DNA from: Cymbomonas tetramitiformis
Lineage: Eukaryota; Chlorophyta; Pyramimonadophyceae; Pyramimonadales; Pyramimonadaceae
Direction: 5' to 3'
Assembly: GCA_001247695.2 (NCBI GenBank)
Contig: LGRX02029324.1
Span: 1-64,000, forward strand
Length of the DNA stretch: 64,000 nucleotides
Notes under the pieces: generated by a model
Told to the model about the DNA's origin: nothing
Database searches by the model: none
The model's input: only the letters and a program-made list of their open reading frames with translations
Part shown: piece by piece, positions 1 through 11,025 of the stretch
Position numbering within the stretch: position 1 is the first letter of the stretch
Layout: each line of letters starts with the position of its first letter
Translations under genes and position numbers: made by a program

Positions 1-91
1 GCTGACGAGTCAATGGGCGCATTATGGTCCCTTTTGGTGGAGTGATTGACACGCCGCTGACGAGTCAATGGGAGCATTATGGTCCCTTTTG
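1..91. repeat. Two copies of a 36-bp direct repeat
   Basis: Copies lie at 1-36 and 56-91 and differ at one base (c/a). They are 55 bp apart and begin at the window edge, so this may be the end of a longer array. No coding signal was seen. Confidence 0.7.
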
Positions 92-839
92 CCGAGTTTA
101 GTATTTTAAACTTTCAGGTTTGTATAGTTTCTTTGGATCTGCCAATGGTATGAAGACTTTGATTGAGATTGTGCAGATGTGGCACGTTTTAAAAAGATCC
201 TCGGGGGGGCTGATTGACAGGGCTACGGGGGAGGCCCTCGGAAATGCTTGGGTGCGTGTGCTTGCTGCTCCCTTGGAATTGCGATTTCGGATGTAACTGT
301 ATTCTTACTTGATTGATGGTGCAAGTGTAAAGGATACTATGTGTCACCGAGTTTTGAAACTATCTCGCATGCTTTGGTTGGTGTACAATGATAAAAGAAT
401 ATGGAATGTTTGTGTTTTGGTCGCCTGTTTTGATCGTAAAGATGTTCTCAAATCTGCATACTTAACTGGAGTTGCCACTGAATGCCCTCAATGCGTTGTT
501 GCCAATGTGTTGTGTACACTACACAAATCGGGATTTTGATGTGCCTAAGCGCGAGGTGTTTCAGACCGGATTGTGCTTCGCCGAATGTGCAGGTGCAGCC
601 TTTGCTGTTACTGAGATGAAAGTATGTCTAGCTGTCTGGTTGAGGAGTTATCAATGGCGCCTGAAGCCTGGGCAAGACCTAACAATGCTGACGGCACCAA
701 CCTTGCATCCAGCAGATGGCCTTCGTGCAGATTTTGCAAAGAGAGAAAGAAGTCGGTTAGATTAAATGAATCAATATGTCATCAATATTTCAATATTTAA
801 CATTTTTTATTCTTATTATTTTTATTTTTGGGTTTAATG
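92..839. other. Unassigned sequence
   Basis: Only short overlapping open frames without recognisable motifs are present. I see no RNA gene and no clear repeat here. Confidence 0.4.
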
Positions 840-1000
840 TAGTATGCGCGTAGGCAAATGCCATGTATGGTAGTATGCGCGTAGGCAAATGATGTTAATG
901 GTAGTCTGTGCGTAGGCAAATGGATTGAGTGGTCATCTGCCCGTAGGCAAAAGGATTTAATTGTCATCTGCCCTTAGGCAAAAGAAATTAATAGTGTGAT
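840..1000 (+). repeat. 31-bp tandem repeat, about five copies
   Basis: The unit has the core GCGTAGGCAAATG and starts near 840, 871, 902, 933 and 964. Copies diverge progressively to the right, where CCCTTAGGCAAAAG replaces the core. Minisatellite-like; function unknown. Confidence 0.8.
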
Positions 1001-1043
1001 ATCCGTAGACAGACCGTGAACAAGCTTGATAGTACAACGCGTG

Positions 1044-1077
1044 TTGTGTTCGGTATACAATTGTATGCCGAACACAA
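1044..1077. repeat. 34-bp near-perfect palindrome
   Basis: The sequence TTGTGTTCGGTATACAATTG and its continuation reads almost identically on both strands, with a single mismatched pair. It could form a cruciform or be a dimeric protein-binding site. Confidence 0.7.
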
Positions 1078-1389
1078 TACAAGTTTGCATATTAATTCTT
1101 CAGTGTCTTAATTGTATAATATGTTTGGGTGGACATTTATCCTAAAATAGAAAAGTGATAATCCTAGAATACAACTTCTGATTTTTAATTCCAGGATACA
1201 AACTGAAATTTTTATATGGTTCCCCGAAAAATTACTACAAACATGTCGCCAAAGGGATATATGTACATCGGGAAATATTGGGGAAATATTTCGCGATTCT
1301 CGGGACTTGTGCACCACTACGGTGAGGTCAGCTCACCAAAGTGATTTATAAAATCCACACTGCTGTCACCACGCCATCGAAAATGATCG

Positions 1390-1647
1390 GTGACATACGA
1401 CGGATGTGACGGAGCCCAGGGCGGCTTATTTCACGGAAGCTGGCGCGAGCGGGCAGGTTGCACGCTACTCAGGACATCTAGAGCATGGACCCATTGGACG
1501 CAGGTGTATGTGGGTGTTGGTGCGTTCCGTAACTGCAACTCCAAGGTCAGCGCCAGGATGCTAGGCAAAGGCGAGCAGCAAGGAGTAGGGATATATGCGA
1601 TGAACATCGGAAAGTTTGCTGCGGGAGGAGTCTTCACAGCAGCTTGA
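1390..1647 (+). pseudogene. Decayed C-terminal fragment of a DNMT-retroelement relative
   Basis: The plus-strand frame ends with residues matching the extreme C-terminus of the large polyprotein at 2811-9662: here ARMLGKGEQQGVGIY then GKFA, there [15 protein letters not shown] then GKFA. The upstream part ([13 protein letters not shown] region of the polyprotein) is recognisable at nucleotide level, interrupted by frame changes. It lies in opposite orientation to the intact element, so it is a separate old insertion of the same or a sister family. Everything upstream of the C-terminal methyltransferase-like region is missing. Confidence 0.75.
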
Positions 1648-1650
1648 GAG

Positions 1651-1893
1651 CAAGGCTCTATATCGATATTTCCGATAACCGATATTATCGATATATCGTA
1701 TTGATCGCCGATTATCGGATTGCAATGTCTAACTATCGATTGTGCAGGTTTTGGTGTTCCATATTTAATTTATAACAAATTACATATAAATGTCCAAGTA
1801 ATCGATTATTTATCGATTGTGCCGATTATCGATACCGTTTTTCGGATATCGGATTGTATCGATACCGAAAAACCAAACCGATATAGAGCCCTG
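1651..1893. mobile_element. hAT-type MITE, 243 bp
   Basis: The terminal inverted repeats read CAAGGCTCTATATCG at the left and, in reverse complement, CAGGGCTCTATATCG at the right. They are flanked by an 8-bp target duplication (CTTGAGAG at 1643-1650, CTTCAGAG at 1894-1901; 7 of 8 identical). TIRs beginning CAGGG with 8-bp duplications are typical of hAT elements. The interior is rich in ATCGATA/CCGATA motifs and has no coding capacity. Confidence 0.85.
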
Positions 1894-1939
1894 CTTCAGA
1901 GTTGCCTGGTGCTCGTTGATTTTAATTACACTCTGGCTT

Positions 1940-2163
1940 TGTCGCGAACTTATGCACGAAGCGTCCACACAAAGCACAACTCTCTAGCCCTACTACTAGA
2001 CAGTCTTACTTATTGTCAGTGCCTATACAACACTAGCTCGACTTTGCATATGTTTCCTTATATGACTGCACAGTTATCTTGCTACTGTAGCTATACAAAA
2101 TCTCAAAATTTTTGATATCTCTTTATCTCTTCTCACCACTTGTGCAAGCTCTTTTTCTCAACA
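1940..2163 (-). repeat. 224-bp repeat X, outer copy
   Basis: Nearly identical to 2552-2775. Bounded by TG and CA. It abuts the 389-bp repeat Y on the far side from the retroelement body. It may be the start of another LTR or a leftover of a second copy of the element. Confidence 0.7.
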
Positions 2164-2552
2164 TTTGAAAAAGACTGTTAATTACAGTTCTGACGCAGTC
2201 GCACAAGGGCAAGTCCACAAATGTATATCTTTACAAGCATAAGAATACTGTATCTCATTAATTATCTCATAACACTGCTGTTTTCGCGGTCTCAAGCGAG
2301 TCCTGGTTATTCTCGGAATCACTGTTACGAAGGCAAAACAAAAATGAGCGTCTGCTCACTCTCACTACGCCGCCCTACTTATTCTCGCTATCTCCAAACA
2401 AGTGTAACACCCATCCGTATTTCCGTATCTCGTCACTGTCATAACTCCTCGCGCGTATCGTACTGCGCGTGTCATACGTTCGTCACAGAGACTGCTACAG
2501 CAAGTGTCACAACCCGGCTGAGGTACACGATAAGCCGTGGTTTGTGACAGCT
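2164..2552 (-). repeat. LTR-like repeat Y, downstream copy
   Basis: 389 bp, matched without indels by 17048-17436. On the minus strand it begins TGTCACAAACC and ends near TTTTTCA, consistent with TG...CA LTR ends. It is flanked on both sides by copies of repeat X. Confidence 0.75.
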
Positions 2553-2775
2553 GTCGCGAACTTATGCACGAAGCGTCCACACAAAGCACAACCCTCTAGC
2601 CCTACTACTAGACAGTCTTACTTATTGTCAGTGCCTATACAACACTAGCTCGACTTTGCATATGTTTCCTTATATGACTGCACAGTTATCTTGCTACTGT
2701 AACTATACAAAATCTCAAAATTTTTGATATCTCTTTATCTCTTCTCACCACTTGTGCAAGCTCTTTTTCTCAACA
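2552..2775 (-). repeat. 224-bp repeat X, inner copy
   Basis: Same length as 1940-2163 with only isolated substitutions. On the minus strand it starts TGTTGAGAAAAAG directly after a purine-rich tract. It is either the first part of a composite LTR or 3' untranslated sequence of the element. Confidence 0.7.
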
Positions 2776-2787
2776 TCCCCCATCTGT
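2776..2787 (-). promoter_or_regulatory. Polypurine tract of the retroelement
   Basis: On the minus strand CAGATGGGGGA directly precedes TGTTGAG. This is the expected plus-strand priming site next to a 3' LTR. It marks 2775 as the likely true LTR edge. Confidence 0.55.
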
Positions 2788-2810
2788 AGCTGCCACTGGT
2801 AGCACAGACA

Positions 2811-5800
2811 TTAGACAAGAGCTTGCTCAGCATCTTCTGTTGTAACGCCATCCATTGCGAACTTGCCCATGCTGAAGGTAAACATACCCACTCCAGAAGC
2901 TTCCCCTCCTCGCAACATCCTGGCTCTTGTCAAAGGGTTGCGAAACACCATGACCCACATGCATCTTCTGCCAATAGGTCCATGCTCCAAATGCCCAATC
3001 ACATGTAAACGTCCAGCGTGACACAGCTTACGAAAGTATTGTGCCCTGCTCTCTGTCATATCTGTCATGTAGTGCGATGGCACATGAATACAAGCCACCA
3101 CTCGGCTGGCCAGTACTGCCAACGGCAACGCAATATCCAGCACTGCGAACCAGGGTGAAGTTACCACTGCGTCACACACCCCATACTTCTCCTTCCAGGC
3201 TCGATAATTGCCCGGTTGTAAAGCATTAAGGGCTTCGTGCCACTTCAACTGCGGATTCCAATCATTATTCATGACCTTCAGATGAGGCCACTCCAGTGAC
3301 ATAACCTTGCCAATGACACCTGTGCCAGCCCAAGGATCCCATACCTGTGTGATCTTCTCCCAAGTCACCTCGTGCGCCAAACGCCTGACCTCCTGAGGAA
3401 CTGTCATCACCAACTCTAAGCCCCAATCCAGTTGACTGGCAATCTTCACCTGAGCTCTGCTCAGTTGTGTGACATCTCCTCTCTTCTGAACTTCCTCGGG
3501 GCTCATGGCCTGCACCGTGGACGTCTTGCGGAGACTTCTCGCGCGAGCGTGCTGTTCTGCACACTTCCTGCTCAAGATGGTACGATGGCCCTCATGCCAG
3601 AATCCTGGCATCACTTCTGTGATCACTCTGCTGAGCTCCTCCTGGCTTCCCCAGGCCACTCTGTCAGGAAGATTCCCCATGCTCCCTTCTCTGCTGAGCA
3701 TATGCCGCGAGCTCAGCGCCTGCCATGGGTCTTCACGTCCCGGCCTCACTGCACGATGCGGACCCACGTCTGCAGGCAACAATACCACATCTGATCCCAG
3801 CTTCTCTCTCAACTGCAACTCCATGGCCGCCATCTTGTCAACGATTGACGCGCTCACCTCGGCGGCAGCTGCCACCACAGTCCCACCTAAGCACTTGGGA
3901 CATTGCCAGTCCCCTTCAGGTACTCCATCCAGCGCCGGATTCAGACACCACGTGTGATAACCACGGTTACAGGTGTCACACAGCAACATGGCTGCCTCCC
4001 CATCTGTCCGCATACACACCTCACACGCGAGATGCTTGCTGGGAATGGCTGCACTGCAGTCGTACTGGTCTTTCACTTGTAAGTGACATGGCGCAATACT
4101 TTGTACTGTGCTCTTCTCCCGCAGCTTCGTGCTGTCCTCCAACACTACCACTCCATCTCTTTGCACCTTGACTATCTTCAGGATGGCTGACTTGGTGGCC
4201 ACCTCCATGCCAGAGCGCGGTTGTTGGCGTATATATACGAAATCGCCTGCCTTGAACTGGTGCGGCTTCGGCTCGTAACTGCCACTCCTCCTGTGCTCGT
4301 ACCGTAAAGTGTCGCGGTGCTGAGCGATCTCCAGGTTGCACCCTGCATGCACCATGAGCCTCTTCACGATGGCGGCTCGCTGTAACAGGTCATCAGCCAG
4401 TGTCTTCTCCTCCTGCTTCCCAAAGTCCAACTCGGGTCGAGCACGAAGATCCGGTGGCACCGTGGCTTCCTGAGCGAACAGCAAGGTGAATGGCGCCCCT
4501 CCAGTGGACTGCTGCCTAGCTGCGTTGTAGCTGAGTACGAGTGACCAGAGCATCTCATCCCACTCGAAGTCCAGGCCCTTGTCGAGGGCCATCTTCTTGA
4601 AGCAAAACTTGAGGGTGCGTACCACCCGTTCAGTCAAGCCATTGCTCTCTGGGGAACTCGGTGAAGTCACTCTTCGGTCAATGAGACACTGCTCGCATAG
4701 AGCAGAGAACTCACCTTCAAACTCTGTGCCCCCATCCACCAAACATTCTGCAGGCGCCCCAAACACGGATAGGACATGATAGCGAAATGCGTTGGCGATG
4801 GTGGCGGCCTCCTTGTCGGGGATTGGAACGCACACGACGAATCGCGTGTAGTGCTCAATCATGACCAAGACGCGTTGGTTCCCAGCCCTCGTGATGCGTT
4901 TCGTAGGCCATGCTAAATCCAGGGACCAGCGATACATGAAGGACTTGATCTCCAGCGGCGTGAGATTCGCCTCCTCCCGTGCATAGTGCGTCTTCACCCT
5001 CTGGCAAGTCTGGCACTGAGTGACCACTGCTTGCACATCCTGTTTCATGCCTGCCCAGTAATGGCGTTGCCACAACAGGTTCAGTGTCCGCCTGATGCCC
5101 CAATGGCCGGTCCTCTCATGGTGCTCACGCACCAACTGAATCCTGTCACAGGGCTTGGGCACCAGCAGCTCCTTACCACTGACGGTGACCATGTATAACT
5201 CGCCCATGAGCTCGTCCCAACGGTGACGCGCTGCCCTCTTCCTTACCCTGTGATATTCCTCCTTGGGCACCTCCACTCTTCCTCCTGTCTTGATCCACGC
5301 GAGGCATAGCTCGTCCTCGTGTATATCGGGGTATCTTTCTCGGAATGACTCCTGGTTGGTTACGCTGGCTAGCATGGCAACCATTCTCGTAGTGTCGGGC
5401 AGCTTAGGCAGCCTCATCTCTTTCTCCTTTGTCACTGGTGCCCATTCTGGGGCTGAGCTCGTCTCTGCTGGCTTGCCTCCAGGTCTTGAAAAGGCCTGCT
5501 GGTGACGTGCCTCGTAGCCCGCGAGCTTCATGGAGGCCATCTTCCACTGCCTGCGGCGTGGAACTGCGTCGGCGGTGCCTAGCCCCTGCGTACCTTTCTG
5601 TCCTTGGCTGCACATGCGTTGCAGTCGCTCTTCCCAGTCCTGATGGCTGAGGCGTCGCGCGACTTGCTGGGTGTAGCCGCTGGAACTGGTGATCCACTCT
5701 GCTAGTTGGGCTCGCACCGGCTCAGCCGTGCCCTCGGAGGTGGCAGCCACCTTGGTGGCTTTCACGATGGGGATGGCAACTAGCGTGCCATGTTCCTTCT

Positions 5801-8800
5801 CCTCACTCTCCTCACTCATCGGCAGTTTGGTCGTGCTGACCTCGGCAATCGCATACAATAGCTCCATTGCTCTTCGGTCCATAGCAAGGCCAAGCACTCC
5901 TGCCAATTCTTCGTCTTTCATGCCATGTGCCGCGCGCAGCTCACCTGCGCTGTACCCCATGGCCACTGCCTTCTCGTCCAGGTTGACCTCTCTGGTCTCC
6001 CCCACTTCATCATCATCTCCCTTCCTCACCACTGTGCCTGCGCGAGGCGCGCGAAAAGCACGAGAGTTTTGTGTCGCCAAGATGGTTGGCAATACTCTCA
6101 TAGGCTCTCCTACAACGTTGGCGGTGTAGTGAGGCTTCCTGTCTCCTGTGACGACCCTGCGCGGCTTCCAGCCTCGCTGCAGAATGTCGCGCACGTATCT
6201 GTCTGGTGGTCTGTCCACCCGCTCCATCACCAGATTGAACTGCTGATTCTGGAACAGATTGCTCCAATATGCTCGTAGACGATGCGCGTATGATCCCGCG
6301 CGCGCCGCGTCAAAGGACACCGGCTGGCCCACCACGCTGTTGATGATGGGGAACACCTCCTTCCTGATCTTCGAGTTCTCCTTGTGTGACAGCGGAGAAA
6401 CGTTTTCCAGCACATATGCTGGCGGTCTCTGAGGCTGCAGCTGTTGCAGCGTGGAGAGGACTCGCACTGCCTGGTAGAACAGTCTGCTGTGCATGCCCTC
6501 CAGACCAGCCAGCTTGCCAGCTGGTGACAGGTCCTGGCATGGATATCCACACACCATGACCCACTGCTCTCCACTCAATGCCCCTGCATGTACAAGGTCC
6601 ATGAGGCTGGTGTCTTCGATGTTGCTGGGCAGTTGCTCCAAGTGGGCTGCCTCGGCACGGAACAAGTCAGGATGACGGCGACTGAGCGCCATGCACCTGG
6701 CCCTGGCTACCGTCTGGCTGGACTTCGAGATGTCCTGGTAGAGGTACTTGTTAACCTTAACTCCGCAGCGCAAGAGCATCTCTAGTCCAGCACACAGGCC
6801 CCCACACGGCTCATAGCAGACCACGCCCTCTTCTCTGGCTTCCCGGAAGAAGCTCTTGTCAATCACTCTCGTGTCGATCTTCTTCGGCACTTTGAGCTTA
6901 CCACCCTCCATGGTCTCGTCGCCGTATATCGCTGGTGAACCTCCGGAATGCATACCCCTGATCGGCCGTACCTGGCTGAGGGCATCCCAGGCGACCCGAG
7001 TCAACCTGCCCGAGCACCTGGCCACTTCCGGGTGGTCAGTGTCAAACATGACCCCCTTGTTACACTCCCGCTCTTCTTGGTAGTGTACATCAAACAGTCG
7101 ATGGACTGCACTGGTCCCCAGCTGCTCCCTGACCATGTTCTCGCAGTAGTTGGCCACCTGAGCTTCTGGGCTCACTTCGGGGCCAAGTGGTGGCTCCCTG
7201 GTCACTTCCCAGCAAATGGCGTCTGTGAAGCAGCGCGTTGGCCTCTCGGCACGCCCCGCTTCCCTGGCTCGGTCCCCTTCACGGTCCAAACGGGCACCAG
7301 TCTCGTCTGCGGTGCTGGGCAGTGGATACCTGGATGGCACATCCGCGTTCTCATTCTTCGGACCTGGTCGGTACTGGACCGTGAACTCAAACTCCTGGAG
7401 GCTGATGGCCCAGCGCAGGTGTTGACCTTGTAGGTCACCCTTCTCCATGAGTGTTGTGAGCGGCGAATGGTCGGTGATCAGCGTGAAGTGGACCCCGTGC
7501 AGGTACTGTCGTAATGTGCGGATGGCCCACACCACTGCCAGCATCTCACCCTGGAAGCTCGCGTACTGTCTCTCGGTTTTCGACAGCGAGCGGCTGATGA
7601 CCACACAGATGTGTTCTACGCCATTCTCGTCCTTCTGCCCCAGCACTGCGCCAATGCCATGGTTGCTCCAGTCTGTGTAGAGGAAGATGGGCTTGCTGTA
7701 ATCAATGGGCTTCAAACATCTCCCCGAACACAGGGCATCCTTCAATGCTTGTAATGCCTGGTCCTGATCCTTCCCCCAAGCTCCCTTGACATCCAACACT
7801 TCCTTTCTGAGCAGGTCGTTCAATGGTCGTGCCATCTCTGAGTAGTTGGGTCCCATGGGTTCCCCCACCAGACCTTTGTAGTAGTTCATGAGTCCAAGGA
7901 TGGAGCGTACTCCAGGTTTGTCCTCGGGCTTGGGCAGCTCTTGGATGGCCTTGCACTTGATGTCCTGCGCGCCAATGGTGTTATAGCCGATGCGGTAGCC
8001 CAAGAAGTCCACCGTGGCTGACCCGAAGGTTGACTTGCCCGAATGCAGACGTATCCCTGCATCCCCCAAAGTGCGAAGCACGGCTTCCACATCCTTGATG
8101 TGCTGCTCAGCGGTGTCTGAGTATATGCACACGTCATCGACGTACGCCACCGTGCAGTGTTGCAGATGACGTAGCTCGTAGTCCATGATCCTGATGAAGG
8201 CTGCGGTTGCTCCAGCTGCTCCAAACGGCATGGATGTGTAGCGATAAAGCTGGTTGCCCCACCAGAACGCTGTCTTGTCCCTGTCCTCCTCAGTGGTCAT
8301 GGGAATTTGGTGGAACGCCTTGGTCGCGTCCAGGGTAGTCTTGAACTTGGCCTTGGCCACGCGCTGGTAGAGCTCTTCTGGACGGTGTGGTAACGTATTA
8401 TCCTTCAGCGACAACCGATTCGTAGATCGGAGGTCGACGCAGAATCTCGTCGAGGTCCACTGTCCAGTGTCGTGATCCTTCTTCCCTGCAACCACCACGT
8501 TGCTGGCGTGTCTGCAGTGCTGCGAAGCCGGCTCGATGAAGCCATATTCCAGCAGTTCCTTGCAGTGCAGGTCGACGATCTCCTGCTCTCCCGGGCTGTA
8601 CTTCCTCGGTCGTTGGTAAGCTACCTTAGTCTCGTCCTTGAAAGGGATGGCGAAGGTCGCATGTGTCGCGCCCCCATGGTAGCCTTTGATGTCCTGCGGC
8701 TTGTTGGCGAAGCAGTAGCTGCACCTCCTTACCACGTTGCGCATCTCCTCCCAATTCTCCTCGGTGAACTCGGGATGTCCTCCAAAGGTGGCATTGAGCT

Positions 8801-9662
8801 CGGTGTCCAGCCACGCGGCCTCGTCCTTGGTGACCCTGGTTGTGCCCCCTGGCTGTAACGTGTCCAGCACCGTGTGCGGAAGCACCTCGTCCTGCTCTGC
8901 CACCATAGCCTCCCATCCGGTGTCCCATAGGCGCGAAGACCTCTGGTCTTCCCAGGCGGTCCTGGTAGATCTGATCGGCGAGCTCGAGCACGTGTCCATC
9001 GTCAGCACGCCCTGAGGCTCCCCAGGGGCCACGACGGCCACCCAAGCAGCCACCGCTAGCAGCAGCAAAAGTTTTAAAATTCTGCCGGTACCCACTGGTT
9101 TAACTGGAGGGTGAAGGGTCAGTATGCAAGTCAACATCTTCCACCCCCCTTGCATACGGCCCAGGCCTCCTCCTGCAGACACGTAGACCACCAGCGCCAA
9201 GACTGATATCACATAGACACAGTGCGCCACTCGGTAGCAAGCGGCAGTGAACTGCAGGCGCTGCAGTCGAGCGGCAAAGCGCGGCTTCTGCATGCGCCGC
9301 GGGACAGCGGCCAGCGTAGCCGGCCCGGCGGCCAAGATCCGCTGGGCGACCGCCAGCGCGCGACCCACCTGAGTCTCCAGCGCGGCGGATGTGCCACCAT
9401 CTTGAACTGAGCCGGAGCATGGCAACCCATGGTGGACAATGTGGGCGCCAACCGTCAAGACGCACCCCAGAGTGCCGACCATGTGTGTGAAGTGCATGGC
9501 GAGCATGACGAGGCAGAACCGTATCAACGGCACGTACCACAGCCCACGCCGAGCGTGATGGAGCCCAGCTACCTCAAGAGCGCCCTTGGTCAACAGCAGT
9601 AGGTGCCTGGCCAGTGCCAACAGCACTCGGAGACTCGGAGAGGCGCCTGTTGATGTGCCCAT
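2811..9662 (-). CDS. Retroelement polyprotein: TM segments, RT, RNase H, DNMT, integrase, PHD, second MTase-like domain
   Basis: 2283 residues. Residues about 1-220 hold several hydrophobic segments. RT follows with YVDD near 505. RNase H has YTDWS near 657, GEM near 700 and TDH near 733. A C5 DNA methyltransferase spans about 945-1270: CGGLCAGLE (motif I-like), GYPCQDLS near 1039 (catalytic PCQ), ENV near 1087 and AYWSNL near 1130, a spacing and style closest to DNMT3. Integrase has an HHCC finger near 1511-1560 and catalytic D near 1579, D near 1648 and E near 1671. A Cys4-His-Cys3 PHD finger lies at about 1879-1924. The C-terminus has a Rossmann methyltransferase signature, DPWAGTG near 2107 and TSPWF near 2171. 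The frame is fully open, so the protein may be functional. The start is the first Met of the frame; it could instead be entered by frameshifting from upstream ORFs. Confidence 0.9.
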   Translation of the reverse strand: MGTSTGASPSLRVLLALARHLLLLTKGALEVAGLHHARRGLWYVPLIRFCLVMLAMHFTHMVGTLGCVLTVGAHIVHHGLPCSGSVQDGGTSAALETQVGRALAVAQRILAAGPATLAAVPRRMQKPRFAARLQRLQFTAACYRVAHCVYVISVLALVVYVSAGGGLGRMQGGWKMLTCILTLHPPVKPVGTGRILKLLLLLAVAAWVAVVAPGEPQGVLTMDTCSSSPIRSTRTAWEDQRSSRLWDTGWEAMVAEQDEVLPHTVLDTLQPGGTTRVTKDEAAWLDTELNATFGGHPEFTEENWEEMRNVVRRCSYCFANKPQDIKGYHGGATHATFAIPFKDETKVAYQRPRKYSPGEQEIVDLHCKELLEYGFIEPASQHCRHASNVVVAGKKDHDTGQWTSTRFCVDLRSTNRLSLKDNTLPHRPEELYQRVAKAKFKTTLDATKAFHQIPMTTEEDRDKTAFWWGNQLYRYTSMPFGAAGATAAFIRIMDYELRHLQHCTVAYVDDVCIYSDTAEQHIKDVEAVLRTLGDAGIRLHSGKSTFGSATVDFLGYRIGYNTIGAQDIKCKAIQELPKPEDKPGVRSILGLMNYYKGLVGEPMGPNYSEMARPLNDLLRKEVLDVKGAWGKDQDQALQALKDALCSGRCLKPIDYSKPIFLYTDWSNHGIGAVLGQKDENGVEHICVVISRSLSKTERQYASFQGEMLAVVWAIRTLRQYLHGVHFTLITDHSPLTTLMEKGDLQGQHLRWAISLQEFEFTVQYRPGPKNENADVPSRYPLPSTADETGARLDREGDRAREAGRAERPTRCFTDAICWEVTREPPLGPEVSPEAQVANYCENMVREQLGTSAVHRLFDVHYQEERECNKGVMFDTDHPEVARCSGRLTRVAWDALSQVRPIRGMHSGGSPAIYGDETMEGGKLKVPKKIDTRVIDKSFFREAREEGVVCYEPCGGLCAGLEMLLRCGVKVNKYLYQDISKSSQTVARARCMALSRRHPDLFRAEAAHLEQLPSNIEDTSLMDLVHAGALSGEQWVMVCGYPCQDLSPAGKLAGLEGMHSRLFYQAVRVLSTLQQLQPQRPPAYVLENVSPLSHKENSKIRKEVFPIINSVVGQPVSFDAARAGSYAHRLRAYWSNLFQNQQFNLVMERVDRPPDRYVRDILQRGWKPRRVVTGDRKPHYTANVVGEPMRVLPTILATQNSRAFRAPRAGTVVRKGDDDEVGETREVNLDEKAVAMGYSAGELRAAHGMKDEELAGVLGLAMDRRAMELLYAIAEVSTTKLPMSEESEEKEHGTLVAIPIVKATKVAATSEGTAEPVRAQLAEWITSSSGYTQQVARRLSHQDWEERLQRMCSQGQKGTQGLGTADAVPRRRQWKMASMKLAGYEARHQQAFSRPGGKPAETSSAPEWAPVTKEKEMRLPKLPDTTRMVAMLASVTNQESFRERYPDIHEDELCLAWIKTGGRVEVPKEEYHRVRKRAARHRWDELMGELYMVTVSGKELLVPKPCDRIQLVREHHERTGHWGIRRTLNLLWQRHYWAGMKQDVQAVVTQCQTCQRVKTHYAREEANLTPLEIKSFMYRWSLDLAWPTKRITRAGNQRVLVMIEHYTRFVVCVPIPDKEAATIANAFRYHVLSVFGAPAECLVDGGTEFEGEFSALCEQCLIDRRVTSPSSPESNGLTERVVRTLKFCFKKMALDKGLDFEWDEMLWSLVLSYNAARQQSTGGAPFTLLFAQEATVPPDLRARPELDFGKQEEKTLADDLLQRAAIVKRLMVHAGCNLEIAQHRDTLRYEHRRSGSYEPKPHQFKAGDFVYIRQQPRSGMEVATKSAILKIVKVQRDGVVVLEDSTKLREKSTVQSIAPCHLQVKDQYDCSAAIPSKHLACEVCMRTDGEAAMLLCDTCNRGYHTWCLNPALDGVPEGDWQCPKCLGGTVVAAAAEVSASIVDKMAAMELQLREKLGSDVVLLPADVGPHRAVRPGREDPWQALSSRHMLSREGSMGNLPDRVAWGSQEELSRVITEVMPGFWHEGHRTILSRKCAEQHARARSLRKTSTVQAMSPEEVQKRGDVTQLSRAQVKIASQLDWGLELVMTVPQEVRRLAHEVTWEKITQVWDPWAGTGVIGKVMSLEWPHLKVMNNDWNPQLKWHEALNALQPGNYRAWKEKYGVCDAVVTSPWFAVLDIALPLAVLASRVVACIHVPSHYMTDMTESRAQYFRKLCHAGRLHVIGHLEHGPIGRRCMWVMVFRNPLTRARMLRGGEASGVGMFTFSMGKFAMDGVTTEDAEQALV

Positions 9663-9862
9663 GGCTCGAGTGGCGTCGCGCGCACGGCCCCCAACGCGCG
9701 TGCCATGGCTCTGCGGGGCGCCTCAGCGTGGAATGCCCAGCAGGCGACGACCTCACCAAGAAACCTGAATACCTCCATAGCCATCCATGCTGCCATCACT
9801 GCAAAATGAGGCAGCTGCGGCCAATGCAAGCGCACGAACACCCCCACGAGCAGGAAGCACAC
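9590..9862 (-). CDS. Possible small membrane ORF ahead of the polyprotein
   Basis: A 90-residue open frame overlapping the start of the large polyprotein in another frame. Its first half is strongly hydrophobic (MCFLLVGVF, then [12 protein letters not shown]), like the membrane segments that follow in the polyprotein. It may be a real leader, part of one membrane domain broken by a frame change, or chance in G+C-rich DNA. Confidence 0.3.
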   Translation of the reverse strand: MCFLLVGVFVRLHWPQLPHFAVMAAWMAMEVFRFLGEVVACWAFHAEAPRRAMARALGAVRATPLEPWAHQQAPLRVSECCWHWPGTYCC

Positions 9863-9927
9863 CTGAGTGCGCTTCGCCCGCCTATCATTGGCGGGCTGCG
9901 TGCCCGGCTTCTCGCCGGGGCTGCTTC

Positions 9928-11025
9928 TCAGTGACGGGCGTGCCGGGCTGCAGCCTGCCCGGTGCCCCCTTGAAAAGGCCCCAGGGCGCTCTCCCTTCTC
10001 CTTTCCTCCCAGATCTCATCATAACTTTGGCGTCTCTGAGGAGCACGCGACGCGCCTTCCCTGGGGCTCGGAGATCTCCTCCTGCGCTGACCAACCCGTG
10101 GTGAACGCTGCTGTGCGGCACTCTCAGTTGGACTCTGCGGGCGCGCTGTAGGATGGCCTGGAGGTCGAGTGCCGACCTGCGCAACGAAGCCACTGGAACG
10201 CTCCGGGCTGCTGGGTGCTGTAGAGCTCGGGGTCGATGGCACGTATGAAACGGAGAAGTCCTGCTCTTGTGCTGCTGGAGGCACGGCTTCAGTCTGCTGC
10301 GTGCAGATGGAATGTGCCGGGGATCCCAGAATGTCGTTGATTGAATGGTGCTCAGGTCTCTGTGCCATGTTGCACTCCAAGCCCATGGTTGATATCCCGC
10401 CGAGAACTCGGCCAGAGTAGGGTGTCGGCGTGGTCGTGGCTTGCGTGCCACCACGACCATCAAGCCCCGGGCAGTCTGGCCCAAGCGTGCTCATTCCCGC
10501 TCCAATCCTCGCAGTTGCGCGGGCAGTACGAGGTCGCTCTTCATATTCTCTGATGATCGCCTGACGCGCCTGTATCGATTCCGAGAGAGCCGCCATGGTG
10601 AGGTGGTTTGCCGCGAGCTCGGCTTCCCCGTGCGCCAATCTGGCAGACAGCCCAACCAGTCTTTCACTGATGACCTCCACGCTGTCTTCATCCTCTGTCA
10701 GCGGCGACGGTGTTCTGGTGCGACCCGTGTGAGTGCTCACACCCTCAACAGCCGCGAGGTCGGAAGAGTATCCTGAGATGCTGCCGTCTCCCTCCTCACT
10801 TCCTGCATCCCCTCCCTCGATTGGGTCCAGGCACCTCATGAAGTCGTTTCGAAGACGCGCCTGCACCTCTGCCCGACGTGCCTCAGCTAGCAACGCCGGG
10901 CCCACCGAGGATGTGAACGCAGACAATGGTTCTCGGTGCATCACCGCCACCTTGTTCCAGGTCTCCCAGCTGCAGCAGTCGAACTTGCGCGTACCTGAGG
11001 AGAGGTACTCCAAGGTGAACGCCAT
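9928..11025 (-). CDS. Retroelement ORF of unknown function, 365 aa
   Basis: Overlaps the end of the protease ORF by 85 bp in the -1 frame, which suggests translation by -1 frameshifting or restart. It is Ser/Thr/Arg-rich with a predicted helical stretch around residues 115-160 (ERLVGLSARLAHGEAEL) and an arginine-rich C-terminal part (RVGQRRRRSPSP). I recognise no domain. A basic, low-complexity tail fits a nucleic-acid-binding structural protein. Confidence 0.6.
   Translation of the reverse strand: MAFTLEYLSSGTRKFDCCSWETWNKVAVMHREPLSAFTSSVGPALLAEARRAEVQARLRNDFMRCLDPIEGGDAGSEEGDGSISGYSSDLAAVEGVSTHTGRTRTPSPLTEDEDSVEVISERLVGLSARLAHGEAELAANHLTMAALSESIQARQAIIREYEERPRTARATARIGAGMSTLGPDCPGLDGRGGTQATTTPTPYSGRVLGGISTMGLECNMAQRPEHHSINDILGSPAHSICTQQTEAVPPAAQEQDFSVSYVPSTPSSTAPSSPERSSGFVAQVGTRPPGHPTARPQSPTESAAQQRSPRVGQRRRRSPSPREGASRAPQRRQSYDEIWEERRRESALGPFQGGTGQAAARHARH

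Noticed and set aside
1..91. Hammerhead ribozyme suggested by CTGACGAG
   Set aside because: No partner GAAA core and no closing stems at the needed spacing.
2221..2547. 108-codon frame repeated at 17105-17431
   Set aside because: It is inside the 389-bp terminal repeats, opposite in direction to all element genes, and has no motif.
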